Positions 17,553-26,900 of a stretch of DNA of 64,000 nt are shown in pieces; the stretch's first letter is position 1, and each line of letters begins with the position of its first letter. The DNA lies in the NCBI RefSeq assembly GCF_031583065.1, contig NZ_CP134053.1:4774001-4838000 (forward strand), written 5' to 3'. The translations under genes and the position numbers were made by a program. The stretch is from Streptomyces sp. CGMCC 4.7035. Lineage in GTDB: Bacteria; Actinomycetota; Actinomycetes; Streptomycetales; Streptomycetaceae. The notes beneath the pieces are model-generated. The model ran no database searches. It saw only the letters and a list, made by a program, of their open reading frames with translations, and was not told the DNA's origin.

Positions 17553-18311
17553 TCATCCTCCCGTGGTCCGGCGCATCAGCAGGTCCCGCAGCTCGCGTGC
17601 GTGCCGTCGGCTGACCTGGAGTTCGACGGAATCGACGAGGACGCTCACCGAGCCGGCGTCCAGGCGGAGTTCCTCGATGTGGCGCAGCGCGACGAGGTGG
17701 CGGCGGTGGATGCGGACGAACCCGCGCGAGCGCCAGCGCTCCTCCAGGGTGGACAGCGGGATCCGGACGAGATGGCTGCCCTGGGGGGTGTGCAGGCGGG
17801 CGTAGTCGCCCTGGGCCTCGACGTGGGTGATGTCCTCGACGGGCACGAACCGTGTCACGCCCCCGAGTTCGACGGATATGTGGTCGGGATCGGGCTCGTG
17901 CACGGGTATCAGGGGTGCCGTCTCCCGTACCTGCGCGGCGCGACGCACCGCCTCGGCGAGCCGCTCGCGACGTACGGGCTTGAGGACGTAGTCGACGGCC
18001 TTGAGGTCGAAGGCGTGTACGGCGAAGCCCTCGTGCGCGGTGACGAAGACGACGAGCGGCGGCTGGGCGAAGCCGGTCAGCAGCCGGGCCATCTCCAGGC
18101 CGTCGAGGCCGGGCATGTGGATGTCGAGGAAGACGACGTCGATCGCGTCGGGGCCGTCAAGGCCGGACTCCAGGGCACGGTTGATGCGGCGCAGCGCCTC
18201 GGTCGCGTCGCTCGCGCCCTCCACACTGCCGATCCGTGGGTCCGCGTTCAGCAGATAGAGGAGTTCCTCCAGCGAGGGGCGTTCGTCGTCGACGGCGAGG
18301 GCGCGCAGCAT
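17553..18311 (-). CDS. LytTR-family response regulator
   Basis: The receiver domain (residues 1-120) has the acidic pair DDE, the phosphorylation Asp in VVFLDIHMPG and Lys in YVLKPV. The LytTR DNA-binding domain covers about 150-245 (VPVEDITHVEAQGDYARLHT ... FVRIHRRHLVALRHIEEL). The ATG at 18311 begins MLRALAVDDERPSLEELLYLL, as expected for a receiver; two in-frame upstream starts would add unconserved residues. It is first in the operon with the symporter and kinase and is probably autoregulated. Confidence 0.9.
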   Translation of the reverse strand: MLRALAVDDERPSLEELLYLLNADPRIGSVEGASDATEALRRINRALESGLDGPDAIDVVFLDIHMPGLDGLEMARLLTGFAQPPLVVFVTAHEGFAVHAFDLKAVDYVLKPVRRERLAEAVRRAAQVRETAPLIPVHEPDPDHISVELGGVTRFVPVEDITHVEAQGDYARLHTPQGSHLVRIPLSTLEERWRSRGFVRIHRRHLVALRHIEELRLDAGSVSVLVDSVELQVSRRHARELRDLLMRRTTGG

Positions 18312-18412
18312 GAACGTGGAGTGTAGGAGCATTCCGTACGCCTGGACATGCGCGGGAGCATGGACGTTCCCGCTGGACACGGTGGACGGACCGGTGTGGA
18401 TACAGTGCCCGC

Positions 18413-18916
18413 ATGAACAGCAGGCCGCCCATGTTCGACGAGCTCGATCGCAAGATCATCACCGCTCTGATGGCGAACGCCAGGACCAGTTTCGCCGAGA
18501 TCGGTGCGGCCATCGGCCTGTCGTCCACGGCGGTCAAGCGCCGGGTGGACCGGCTGCGCGAGACGGGCGTGATCACCGGGTTCACGGCCACGGTGAAGCC
18601 GTCGGCGCTGGGGTGGCGCACGGAGGCGTACGTGGAGGTGTACTGCGAGGGCGCGGCGCCTCCCCGGCGCCTGGCGGAGGTCGTGCGCAACCATCCGGAG
18701 ATCACCGCGGCGATGACGGTGACAGGCGGCGCGGACGCCCTGCTGCACGTGCGGGCACGGGACGTCGAGCACTTCGAGGAGGTGCTGGAGCGCATCCGCG
18801 CGGAGCCGTTCATCCGGAAGACGATCAGCGTGATGGTGCTGTCCCACCTCCTCCCGGACAGCCCGGAGGCGGGCGCCAGCCAGGTCGCCCCCAACGGCGC
18901 AGCAGACGTGCGCTGA
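18413..18916 (+). CDS. Lrp/AsnC family transcriptional regulator
   Basis: The 167-residue protein has the AsnC helix-turn-helix (MFDELDRKIITALMANARTSFAEIGAAIGLSSTAVKRRVDRL, residues 7-48) and a RAM ligand domain (residues 75-150). These proteins bind amino acids and act as octamer-like assemblies. It is divergent from the LytTR gene with 101 nt between starts, and 123 nt upstream of dimethylargininase. The next two genes handle arginine-derived amino acids, so they are the likely targets. Confidence 0.9.
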   Translation: MNSRPPMFDELDRKIITALMANARTSFAEIGAAIGLSSTAVKRRVDRLRETGVITGFTATVKPSALGWRTEAYVEVYCEGAAPPRRLAEVVRNHPEITAAMTVTGGADALLHVRARDVEHFEEVLERIRAEPFIRKTISVMVLSHLLPDSPEAGASQVAPNGAADVR

Positions 18917-18938
18917 CCAGGCGGAAGACGCAGCATTC

Positions 18939-18954
18939 CTGCGCGAACGCGCAG
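18939..18954. promoter_or_regulatory. Candidate Lrp/AsnC operator upstream of ddaH
   Basis: CTGCGCG-AA-CGCGCAG is a perfect 16-bp inverted repeat 85 nt before the dimethylargininase start and just after the asnC gene. It is the only strong symmetry in the gap and lies where a regulator of ddaH-rocD would bind. Confidence 0.5.
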
Positions 18955-19039
18955 CTGTCATCGCTTGTCGCCCGTCTCCGGCACTTCCTACCTTGGAGTC
19001 AACCCTCAGTCGACACCGAGTAAGCGGAGGTACCCCTCT

Positions 19040-19852
19040 GTGCCAGACAGCCGTGTGCCGCGCCGACGGCGTTTCCTCGTCTGCGAACCCAGACATTTCG
19101 CCGTGCAGTACGCGATCAATCCCTGGATGCACCCCGACACCCAGGTCGACGTGGATCTCGCCCGAGACCAGTGGCAGGCGCTGATCCGCGCCTACCGCGC
19201 CCACGGCCACACCGTCGAAGCCCTGGACCCGGTCCCCGGTCTCCCGGACATGGTGTTCGCCGCCAACTCGGCGGTCGTCGTCGACGGCCGCGTCTTCGGC
19301 TCCCTCTTCCACGCGCCCGAACGACGCCCCGAGTCCGTCCATTACGAAACGTGGTTCAAGACGGCCGGCTACACCGTCCACCGCCCCGAGTCCGTCTGCG
19401 AGGGCGAGGGCGACCTGGTCTGGACGGGACGGTACGTCCTGGCCGGCACCGGGTTCCGTACGACTCGCGAGGCGCACCGCGAGGTCCAGGAGTTCTTCGG
19501 GCACCCGGTGATCAGCCTGACCCTGGTGGACCCCCTCTTCTATCACCTGGACACGGCACTGTTCGTCCTCGACGACGACAACATCGCCTACTACCCGGAG
19601 GCGTTTTCGCCCGGCAGCCGTGAGGTGCTCGCGCGGCTGTACCCGGACGCGGTGCTCGCCACGCGCGACGACGCGATGGCCTTCGGCCTCAACTCCGTCT
19701 CCGACGGACGCCACGTCTTCATCGCGCCGAAGGCCGAGGCGCTCGCCGCCCGGCTCGCCGACCACGGCTACGACCCCGTCCCCGTCGACCTCTCCGAGTT
19801 CCACAAGGCCGGCGGAGGCATCAAGTGCTGCACCCAGGAGATCCGTTCATGA
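19040..19852 (+). CDS. Dimethylargininase (DDAH)-type amidinohydrolase
   Basis: The 270-residue protein belongs to the arginine-modifying guanidino-group superfamily. Visible landmarks are MVFAANSAVV, GEGDLVWTGRYVLAGTGFRT, the catalytic His in FYHLDTALFVL and the nucleophile Cys near the end in GIKCCTQE. DDAHs hydrolyse methylated arginines to citrulline; bacterial homologues may also act on arginine. GTG at 19040 is preceded by GCGGAGG. The stop overlaps the next gene's start as ATGA, so it is translationally coupled to ornithine aminotransferase. Confidence 0.88.
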   Translation: MPDSRVPRRRRFLVCEPRHFAVQYAINPWMHPDTQVDVDLARDQWQALIRAYRAHGHTVEALDPVPGLPDMVFAANSAVVVDGRVFGSLFHAPERRPESVHYETWFKTAGYTVHRPESVCEGEGDLVWTGRYVLAGTGFRTTREAHREVQEFFGHPVISLTLVDPLFYHLDTALFVLDDDNIAYYPEAFSPGSREVLARLYPDAVLATRDDAMAFGLNSVSDGRHVFIAPKAEALAARLADHGYDPVPVDLSEFHKAGGGIKCCTQEIRS

Positions 19853-21069
19853 CCGCTCCCGTCCGTACGCGTTCGTCCGCCGAGCTGATCCGCGCCGAGG
19901 AGCCCGTCCTCGCCCACAACTACCACCCGCTGCCCGTGGTCGTCGCCCGCGCCGAGGGTGCCTGGGTGGAGGACGTCGAGGGCCGCCGCTATCTCGACAT
20001 GCTCGCCGGCTACTCGGCGCTGAACTTCGGGCACCGCAACCCGGTGCTGATCGAGGCCGCGCACCGCCAGCTGGACCGTCTGACCCTCACCTCCCGCGCC
20101 TTCCACAACGACCAACTGGCCGCGTTCGCCGAGTCCCTGGCCGCCTTGACGGGACTGGACATGGTGCTGCCGATGAACACGGGCGCGGAAGCGGTGGAGA
20201 GCGCCGTCAAGGTGGCGCGCAAATGGGCCTACGAGGTCAAGGGCGTGCCGGCCGACCGGGCGACGATCGTGGTGGCGGCCGACAACTTCCACGGCCGTAC
20301 GACGACGATCGTCAGCTTCTCGACGGACGAGACGGCCCGGTCGGGCTTCGGCCCGTTCACGCCGGGCTTCCGCGTCGTCCCATACAACGACCTGGCGGCG
20401 CTGGAGGCGGCGGTCGACGAGACGACGGCGGCCGTGCTGATCGAGCCCATCCAGGGCGAGGCGGGCGTGATCATCCCCGACGAGGGCTACCTCACCGGGG
20501 TCCGCGACCTCACCCGCCGGGCCGGGTGCCTGTTCATCGCGGACGAGATCCAGTCCGGACTCGGCCGCACGGGCCGCACCCTGGCCGTCGAGCACGAAGG
20601 GGTCGTGCCGGACGTCCTGCTGCTCGGCAAGGCGCTCGGTGGCGGGATCGTGCCGGTCTCCGCGGTGGTCGCGCGCCGGGACGTCCTCGGCGTACTGCGT
20701 CCGGGTGAGCACGGGTCGACGTTCGGCGGCAACCCCCTTGCCGCAGCGGTCGGTTCGGCGGTGGTCGGCCTGCTGCAGACGGGCGAGTTCCAGCGCGGGG
20801 CGGCTGAGCTGGGCGCGGTGCTGCGGGACGGACTCACCGCTCTCATCGGCAAGGGCGTCGTGGGCTTCCGCTCGCGCGGGCTGTGGGCGGGCGTCGACAT
20901 CGACCCGGCGATCGGCACGGGCCGCGAGATCAGCGAACGCCTCATGCGCGAGGGAATCCTGGTCAAGGACACCCATGGCTCCACGATCCGCCTGGCACCG
21001 CCGCTGACGATCACCGGCGAGGAGCTGGGGTCGGCGGTGGAGGCGCTGGAGAAGGTGCTGGCCTCCTGA
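19849..21069 (+). CDS. rocD: Ornithine aminotransferase
   Basis: The 406-residue PLP enzyme moves the delta-amino group of ornithine to 2-oxoglutarate, giving glutamate semialdehyde. Seen are MNTGAEAVESAVKVARKW, FHGRTTTIVSFSTDE, EPIQGEAGVIIPDEGYL, the Asp in IADEIQSGLGRTG and the PLP Lys in LLLGKALGGGIVPVSAVVA. The ATG at 19849 overlaps the DDAH stop. Together they suggest a route from arginine derivatives towards glutamate. A strong hairpin follows the stop. Confidence 0.92.
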   Translation: MTAPVRTRSSAELIRAEEPVLAHNYHPLPVVVARAEGAWVEDVEGRRYLDMLAGYSALNFGHRNPVLIEAAHRQLDRLTLTSRAFHNDQLAAFAESLAALTGLDMVLPMNTGAEAVESAVKVARKWAYEVKGVPADRATIVVAADNFHGRTTTIVSFSTDETARSGFGPFTPGFRVVPYNDLAALEAAVDETTAAVLIEPIQGEAGVIIPDEGYLTGVRDLTRRAGCLFIADEIQSGLGRTGRTLAVEHEGVVPDVLLLGKALGGGIVPVSAVVARRDVLGVLRPGEHGSTFGGNPLAAAVGSAVVGLLQTGEFQRGAAELGAVLRDGLTALIGKGVVGFRSRGLWAGVDIDPAIGTGREISERLMREGILVKDTHGSTIRLAPPLTITGEELGSAVEALEKVLAS

Positions 21070-21077
21070 TAGGGCAC

Positions 21078-21113
21078 GGTACCCGGGGCCGTTCGTGAGC
21101 GGCCCCGGGTACC
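21078..21113. terminator. Terminator after rocD
   Basis: GGTACCCGGGGCCG (21078-21091) pairs with CGGCCCCGGGTACC (21100-21113), a perfect 14-bp stem with an 8-nt loop, 8 nt after the stop codon. Confidence 0.75.
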
Positions 21114-21122
21114 GCACGCTCG

Positions 21123-21176
21123 TACCGTCTCGGGTCCGCCTTTATTTCCTACCGTCTCGGGTCCGCCTTTATTTCG
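21123..21176. repeat. 27-bp tandem duplication
   Basis: Two adjacent copies (21123-21149 and 21150-21176) start TACCGTCTCGGGTCCGCC and differ only at the last base. They lie between the rocD terminator and the GNAT gene, so they may duplicate part of its promoter region. Confidence 0.9.
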
Positions 21177-21212
21177 TTGCGGCATCCTGTCGGCCTCTCC
21201 GACAGTGAGCGG

Positions 21213-22160
21213 ATGAACCTCACAGTGCGCCCGGTCACCCTCGACGACACGATCCCCTTGTGCGAACTCCTCAACGCGGTCGACGTGGCGGAGATCGGGC
21301 AACCGGAAACCGATCTGCACAGCGTGGAGGCCGGACTCAGGCGTCCCGGCCTGGACTTGGCACGGGACTCGTGGATCGGGGTCGACGACGACGGGCGGTT
21401 CGTGGCCTACGGACTGGTGTGGGACGTCGCGGGCGGCGAACGGATCGACATCGACCTGTACACGCTGCCGGACGCGGACGCGGCAGGGCGGCGGCTGCTG
21501 GAGCTGATGGAGGAGCGGGCGGCGGCCAAGGCCGCGGAGAACGGTGCCTCGCGTGCCGTGGTGCATCTGTATCTCAACTCCTCCCCCACTCTGGACACCA
21601 CACTGCTCGACGCCCGCGGCTGGCGGGTGATACGGCGGTTCAACGTGCTGACCCGCCCCGTGTCGGCGGCCGACGACCGGGCTCCCGTCCCGCCGCCCGG
21701 TGTGACCGTGCGCGAGTGCCGCACCGAGGCGGACCGCCGACGCGTGCACGAACTGCTGAACGCCTCGTTCGCCGACCACTTCGAGTACCACCCGCGCCCC
21801 TACGAACAGTGGCTGGAGACCCTGGGATCCGACCGGACGGACTGGTCCCTGGTGTGGATCGCCTCCGTGTCCGGCCTCGGCGACGCGGGTGTACTCATGG
21901 CCAGGAACGACGAGACGAGCATGGGCTGGATCCGGCATCTCGGCGTCCTGGAGACGGCGCGAGGTCGTGGGATCGGCAGTCATCTCCTGCGGCACGCCTT
22001 CACCGCGTTCGCCGCACGCGGGCGGGACACCGTGGGCCTCGGTGTGGACACGGAGAACACCTCGGAAGCGCTGCGGCTGTACCTGCGCCACGGCATGACG
22101 CTGCACTACGCCGTGCTCACTTGGCAGGTCGAGGTTCCGGTGAGTCCCACAGCCCCGTGA
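21213..22160 (+). CDS. Tandem GNAT-domain acetyltransferase-like protein
   Basis: The 315-residue protein has two GNAT-like halves. The first (1-150) is degenerate. The second (165-310) has the acetyl-CoA loop LGVLETARGRGIGSHLLRHAF, matching R/Q-x-x-G-x-G/A, and GVDTENTSEALRLYLRHGM. Such two-domain proteins are related to mycothiol synthase, but the substrate here is not clear. The ATG at 21213 follows GTGAGCGG. The last 44 nt overlap the convergent LOG-like gene. Confidence 0.82.
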   Translation: MNLTVRPVTLDDTIPLCELLNAVDVAEIGQPETDLHSVEAGLRRPGLDLARDSWIGVDDDGRFVAYGLVWDVAGGERIDIDLYTLPDADAAGRRLLELMEERAAAKAAENGASRAVVHLYLNSSPTLDTTLLDARGWRVIRRFNVLTRPVSAADDRAPVPPPGVTVRECRTEADRRRVHELLNASFADHFEYHPRPYEQWLETLGSDRTDWSLVWIASVSGLGDAGVLMARNDETSMGWIRHLGVLETARGRGIGSHLLRHAFTAFAARGRDTVGLGVDTENTSEALRLYLRHGMTLHYAVLTWQVEVPVSPTAP

Positions 22161-22617
22161 GATCCAGCGCCTCCGCGGGCGTCCGCGCATGGAGCACGCC
22201 GGGCAGATCCCGCCCCTCGGCGTCGATCGGCCGCCAGCCGTCGCCGAGTTGGATCACGGGCACGCCGCCCCGGCGCATGGCCAGGGCCAGCTCCGAGAGG
22301 GTGCCCCAGGAACCGCCGACCACGACGACGGCGTCCCCGCTGTGGATGATCACGCTGTTGCGGGCCTGCCCGAGACCGGTGGCGACGGCGGCGCTCAGAT
22401 CCGGTCCCGCACCGGCGCGATCGGCCTCGGACAGCACCCCGACGACCAGGCCGTCGCGGGAGCGGGCGCCCGCCGCCACCGCGGCCATCACCCCGCCGTA
22501 CCCACCGCAGATCACCACGGCGCCGCGCTCCGCGAGCAGCCGGCCCAGCTCGTACGCGAGGCTCCACTCCCGCTCGCCGCACCGCGCCGGCCCGCACACC
22601 GCCACCTGCACCGCCAT
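22117..22617 (-). CDS. LOG/TIGR00725-like nucleotide-binding protein
   Basis: The 166-residue Rossmann-fold protein shows VAVCGPARCGE, GGYGGVMAAVAAGA and VGGSWGTLSELALAM, the last matching the GGxGTxxE motif of LOG (cytokinin riboside monophosphate phosphoribohydrolase) relatives. The TIGR00725 subgroup is shorter than true LOG proteins and has no assigned function. It overlaps the GNAT gene tail to tail by 44 nt. Confidence 0.8.
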   Translation of the reverse strand: MAVQVAVCGPARCGEREWSLAYELGRLLAERGAVVICGGYGGVMAAVAAGARSRDGLVVGVLSEADRAGAGPDLSAAVATGLGQARNSVIIHSGDAVVVVGGSWGTLSELALAMRRGGVPVIQLGDGWRPIDAEGRDLPGVLHARTPAEALDLTGLWDSPEPRPAK

Positions 22618-22707
22618 GCCGGCCCACCTCCGGCGCGCACGATACTGCCCGGCAGGTCGCCGCGGCCGACAGCCTCGCCGTTCAGGTGCGGTACCGCTGA
22701 TCGCTCT

Positions 22708-23832
22708 TCATCCCACCCGGTATCGCTCGGCACGGCCGGCGTTCAGGGTCAGCCCGAGGCCCGGGGACCCGTCGGGTCCCGGGGTGACGGCGCCTCCGGC
22801 GGGGTCGAGAACGCCGTCGAAGAGGACGCGTTCGACGCGTACGTGGTCGTGGAACCACTCAAGATGGCGCAGATTGGGCACGGCGGACGCGGCGTGGACG
22901 TGCGCGTGCGGCGCGCAGTGCCCGGAGATGTCGAGGCCGTGGCCTTCGGCGAGCGCGGCGGCGCGCAGCCAGACGGTGATGCCGCCGCAGCGGGTGACGT
23001 CGGCCTGCAGGCAGTCGACCGCACCGGCATCGAGCAGGTGGGCGAAGTAGGCAAGGGTGTAGCCGTACTCACCGGCCGTCACGTCCATCGGCACGGCGAC
23101 ACGGATCGCCGCCAGCGTGCGGGGATGGTCGGAGGAGACCGGCTCCTCGAACCACCTCACCCCATGGTGGGTCAGGCGGTCGGCGACGCGGACGGCCTGC
23201 TTCGCCGTATAGGCGCCGTTGGCGTCCACGTACAGCTCGGCGCCGTTCCCGATGCAGGCCCGTGCCGCGCCGACGCGGTGCAGATCGCGTTCCTCGCACC
23301 GCCCCCACGACTCCCCGATCTTGATCTTGACGCGGGGGATGCCCTCGTCCTCCACCCAGGTCCGCAGCTGCCGCTCCTGTTGTCGGTCGTCGTAGGTGGT
23401 GAAGCCGCCGCTGCCGTAGAGCGGCACCGCGGTCCGCGCGGCGCCCAGCAGGTCGACGAGAGGCAGACCGAGCAGCCGGCTCTTGCAGTCCCACAGCGCG
23501 ATGTCCATGGCGGAGATCGCCTGCGCCGCCACACCGGGCCGTCCGGCGTTGCGCACGGTGCGGTGCATGGCCTCGTTCAGGCGCGGCACGTCGAGCACTG
23601 AGCCACCGACGACCACACCGGTCAGCAGCTCGTGGACGACCTGCGCGGTGGCCGCCGGGCCGTAGGTGTAGCCGAGGCCGGTGACATCACCGCAGCGGAC
23701 GGTGGCGAGTACGAGGGTGGTTCGGTCCCAGCTCAGGGTGCCGTCCGCCTCGGGCGTGTCGGTGGGCACGGTGTAGACGGCCGTGTCCACCCGCTCCACG
23801 GACGGTTTTCCGGACGCGGCGGTGTCCCTCAT
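22708..23832 (-). CDS. Enolase-superfamily (mandelate racemase/muconate lactonising) enzyme
   Basis: The 374-residue protein has the N-terminal capping domain and the TIM barrel with KIKIGES (KxK base), the metal ligand in LYVDANGAY, the next in VRWFEEPVSS, and a third in VTAGEYGYT. A His-rich CAPHAHVH segment follows. It probably abstracts a proton alpha to a carboxylate and dehydrates an acid sugar or related compound. It is last in a minus-strand run after the FAD/Fe-S dehydrogenase. Its ATG is the fifth ATG of an unusual tandem array of ribosome sites and starts (23830-23944). Confidence 0.88.
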   Translation of the reverse strand: MRDTAASGKPSVERVDTAVYTVPTDTPEADGTLSWDRTTLVLATVRCGDVTGLGYTYGPAATAQVVHELLTGVVVGGSVLDVPRLNEAMHRTVRNAGRPGVAAQAISAMDIALWDCKSRLLGLPLVDLLGAARTAVPLYGSGGFTTYDDRQQERQLRTWVEDEGIPRVKIKIGESWGRCEERDLHRVGAARACIGNGAELYVDANGAYTAKQAVRVADRLTHHGVRWFEEPVSSDHPRTLAAIRVAVPMDVTAGEYGYTLAYFAHLLDAGAVDCLQADVTRCGGITVWLRAAALAEGHGLDISGHCAPHAHVHAASAVPNLRHLEWFHDHVRVERVLFDGVLDPAGGAVTPGPDGSPGLGLTLNAGRAERYRVG

Positions 23833-23944
23833 CGGTCCTCCCCGGCTAGGAGCATCGGTCCTCCCCGGCTGTGAACATCAGTCCTCCGGGGCTACGAACA
23901 TCGGTCCTCCCCGGCTACGAACATCGCTCCTGCCCGACTACGAA
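23830..23944 (-). repeat. Five tandem 23-bp copies of a stop/ribosome-site/start module
   Basis: On the minus strand each unit reads close to TTCGTAG, then CCGGGGAGGACCG, then ATG. Units are 23922-23944, 23899-23921, 23876-23898, 23853-23875 and 23830-23852. The first holds the TAG that ends the upstream dehydrogenase; the last holds the start of the enolase-superfamily gene. Because 23 is not a multiple of 3, the four upstream ATGs open mini-ORFs of 7-10 codons (such as MLLAGEDR) ending at or just past the next ATG. This may tune translation through reinitiation. Confidence 0.9.
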
Positions 23945-26900
23945 CGGCGTCGCACGCGATGGGCGGCCACCGCGGCCGGAACCGCCGTCAGGGCGGCGGC
24001 CACCGCCGTGGTCGCCCAGCGGCCCAGGCGGGAGGGCTCGGCAGGACGCTCCGCCAGGTGTTCGGGCAGGTGGGCGGGCAGGACGCCGTCGAGGCCGAGC
24101 GCCAGCGCCTCGGCCAGGTGCAGGGCCCGGCGGCCCGTGCCCGCCTGTTCGATCTGGGTGCGGCAGCTGAAGCCGTCCGCGAGGAGCAGAGCCGCGGGGG
24201 ACGCCGCGCGGACGGCGGGAAGAACCCCCTGTTCCGCGACGGCCATGGACACCTCGTGGTGGCCGCGTTCGAATCCGAAGTTGCCCGCGAGTCCGCAGCA
24301 GCCCTCGTCCAGGACCTCGGCGTCGATGTGGGCGCGGCGCATCAGTTCACGGTCGGCGTCGTCGTGCGTGATCGCGTGCTGGTGACAGTGGGTCTGCACC
24401 ATGGCCTGCCGGGCGAGGGCGGGCGGCCGCCAGTCCTCGGGGGCGTGCTCGACGAGGTGCTCGGCGAAGGTGCGGAACCGCTCGGCCAGACGCCGCACGT
24501 CCGGGTCGGCCGACAGCAGTTCCGGCGCGTCCGCCCGGAACACGGCCGTGCAGGACGGTTCGAGGCCGATGACGGGGGTGCCCGCCTCGATCCATGGACG
24601 CAGTACGCCGAGCGTGTGCCGCAGAACCTGCTTCGCCACGGTCAGTTGACCGGTGGAGATCCAGGTCAGTCCGCAGCACACCGGCCTGGTGGGTACGGCG
24701 ACGTGGAATCCGGCGTCCTCCAGGACGCGGACGGCCGACCGCGCGATCGCCGGGTGGAAGTACGTGCTGAAGGTGTCGGGCCACAGCACCACCGCCCGTG
24801 GGTCGCCGGGGTCCGGCTCGTAGGTGCCACGGGCCCGCCACCATTGAAGGAACGACTCCCGGGCGAACACCGGGGCCTGGCGGGCGCCGTCCACTCCGGC
24901 CAGCCGTTTGCCTGCGTCGGCCAGGCCGGGCGCGTGCAGCGCGCTGTTGACCAGCGACGGCGCGATGCGGGAGAGCCGGGCCCACAGCGGAAGCCAGCCC
25001 ATGGAGTAGTGGGCGGCCGGGCGTGGCCTGCCCGCGTAGTGGTGGGCGAGGAACTCGGCCTTGTAGGTGGCCATGTCGACGCCGGTGGGGCAGTCCGATT
25101 TACAGCCCTTGCACGCCAGGCACAGGTCGAGGGCGTCCCGGACCTCGGTGGAGCGCCAGCCGTCGGTGATCGCGGAGTCCGCGTGGCCGTCGAGCATCTC
25201 GAACAGCAGCCGCGCACGGCCGCGGGTGGAGTGTTCCTCCTCCTGCGTGGCCCGGTAGGACGGGCACATCACGCCGCCGTGGTGGCTCCGACAGTTACCG
25301 ATGCCGACGCAGCGCAGCACGGCGCGGCTGAAGGAGTGTTCGTCCTCCGGATAGCCGAAGTGCGTCCGCACGGTGGCGGGCCGCCAGGCGGGGCCCAGCC
25401 GCAGCTGCCCGTCGACCGGGTTCGGATCGACGACCTTGCCCGGGTTCATTCGGTTACCGGGGTCGAACAGGGCCTTGAGTTCACCGAAGGCGGCCACGAG
25501 ACGCTCACCGAACATGCGGGTCAGCAGTTCACCCCGGGCCTGTCCGTCCCCGTGCTCTCCCGACAGGGATCCTCCGTACGCGGCCACGAGGTCGGCGGCC
25601 CGTTCCAGGAAGCGACGGAAGTCGGCGACGCCGTCGACGGTCGTCAGCCCGAACGGGATACGGGTGTGCACGCACCCTTGCCCGAAGTGTCCGTACAGCG
25701 AGGGGTGGTCGTAGCCGAAGTCGTCGAAAAGGTCCTTCAGGTCGCGCAGATAGTCGCCCAGGCGTTCGGGCGGGACGGCGGAGTCCTCCCAGCCCTCCCA
25801 GGTGTCCCGGTCGTCCGGCGGCCGAGCGGTCACGCCGAGGCCCGCCTCGCGGGCCCTCAGCATCTCCTGCTCGCGCGCGGGGTCGTCGGAGAAGGCGACC
25901 GCCGGGTCCTTCTCGCTGCGGCCCACCGCGCGCAGCAGTGCGTGTGCCTGCTCGTCGACGTCGTCCTGGCTGTCGCCGCTGAACTGCACGAGCAGCCAGC
26001 TGTCTCCCTCCGGAAGGGCGTGGAGGGAGTCGAGATAGGCGTGCTCCTCCCGCATGAGCTGTGCCATCCGCCCGTCGAGTGCCTCCAGTTGGCCGGGTGA
26101 GCAGTGCTCCAGGAGGCGGGGGACGTCATCGGCGGCGGAGCAGATGTCGTCGTACCCGAGGACCAGCAGCGACTGGCTGGGCGGCACGGGCACCAGGTCG
26201 AGTTCGGCGCGCAGCACCGTCACGAGGGTGCCCTCGCTGCCCACCAGGGTCTTGGCCACGTCGAAGTCGTTCTCCGGCAGCAGCGAGTCCAGGTTGTAGC
26301 CGGAGACGCGGCGCGGGATCTTCGGGTAACCGCGCCGTATGTCCGCCAGGTACTCGGTGACGATGCGGTCCAGGCCCTCGTGGATCTCGGCCCGGCGTCC
26401 GCCCTCCGCGACGATCCGCGTTCGCTCGGCCTTGGACGTCGGTCCCACCCACATGCGCGTTCCGTCATAGGTGAGGACCTCCAGGCGGCGCACGTTGTCC
26501 ACGGTCTTGCCGTACGCCTGCGCCGACGCCCCGCACGAGTTGTTGCCGATCATGCCACCGAGCGCGCAGTGGCTGTGCGTCGACGGCTTGGGCCCGAACT
26601 GGAGGCGGACGTCGGACAGCTGCCGGTTGAGTTCGTCCAGGACGAGCCCCGGTTCCACGACGCAGGTGCGGGCGTCGGGGTCGACCGACACGAGCGCATC
26701 GCAGTACTTGCTCCAGTCGATGATCACGGCCGTATTGGTCGTCTGGCCGGCCAGACTGGTGCCACCGCCCCGGGACAGGACCGGCGCGCCGAACCGTGCG
26801 CACACCTCGACGGCCCGGGCACCGGCCTCCACGTCACGCGGGATCACGACCCCGATGGGGACCTGACGGTAGTTGGAGCCGTCCGTGACGTACGCGCCCT

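Noticed and set aside
23830..23944. Transcription terminator or simple REP element
   Set aside because: Units are not palindromic and each keeps a ribosome site and ATG, which a terminator would not explain.
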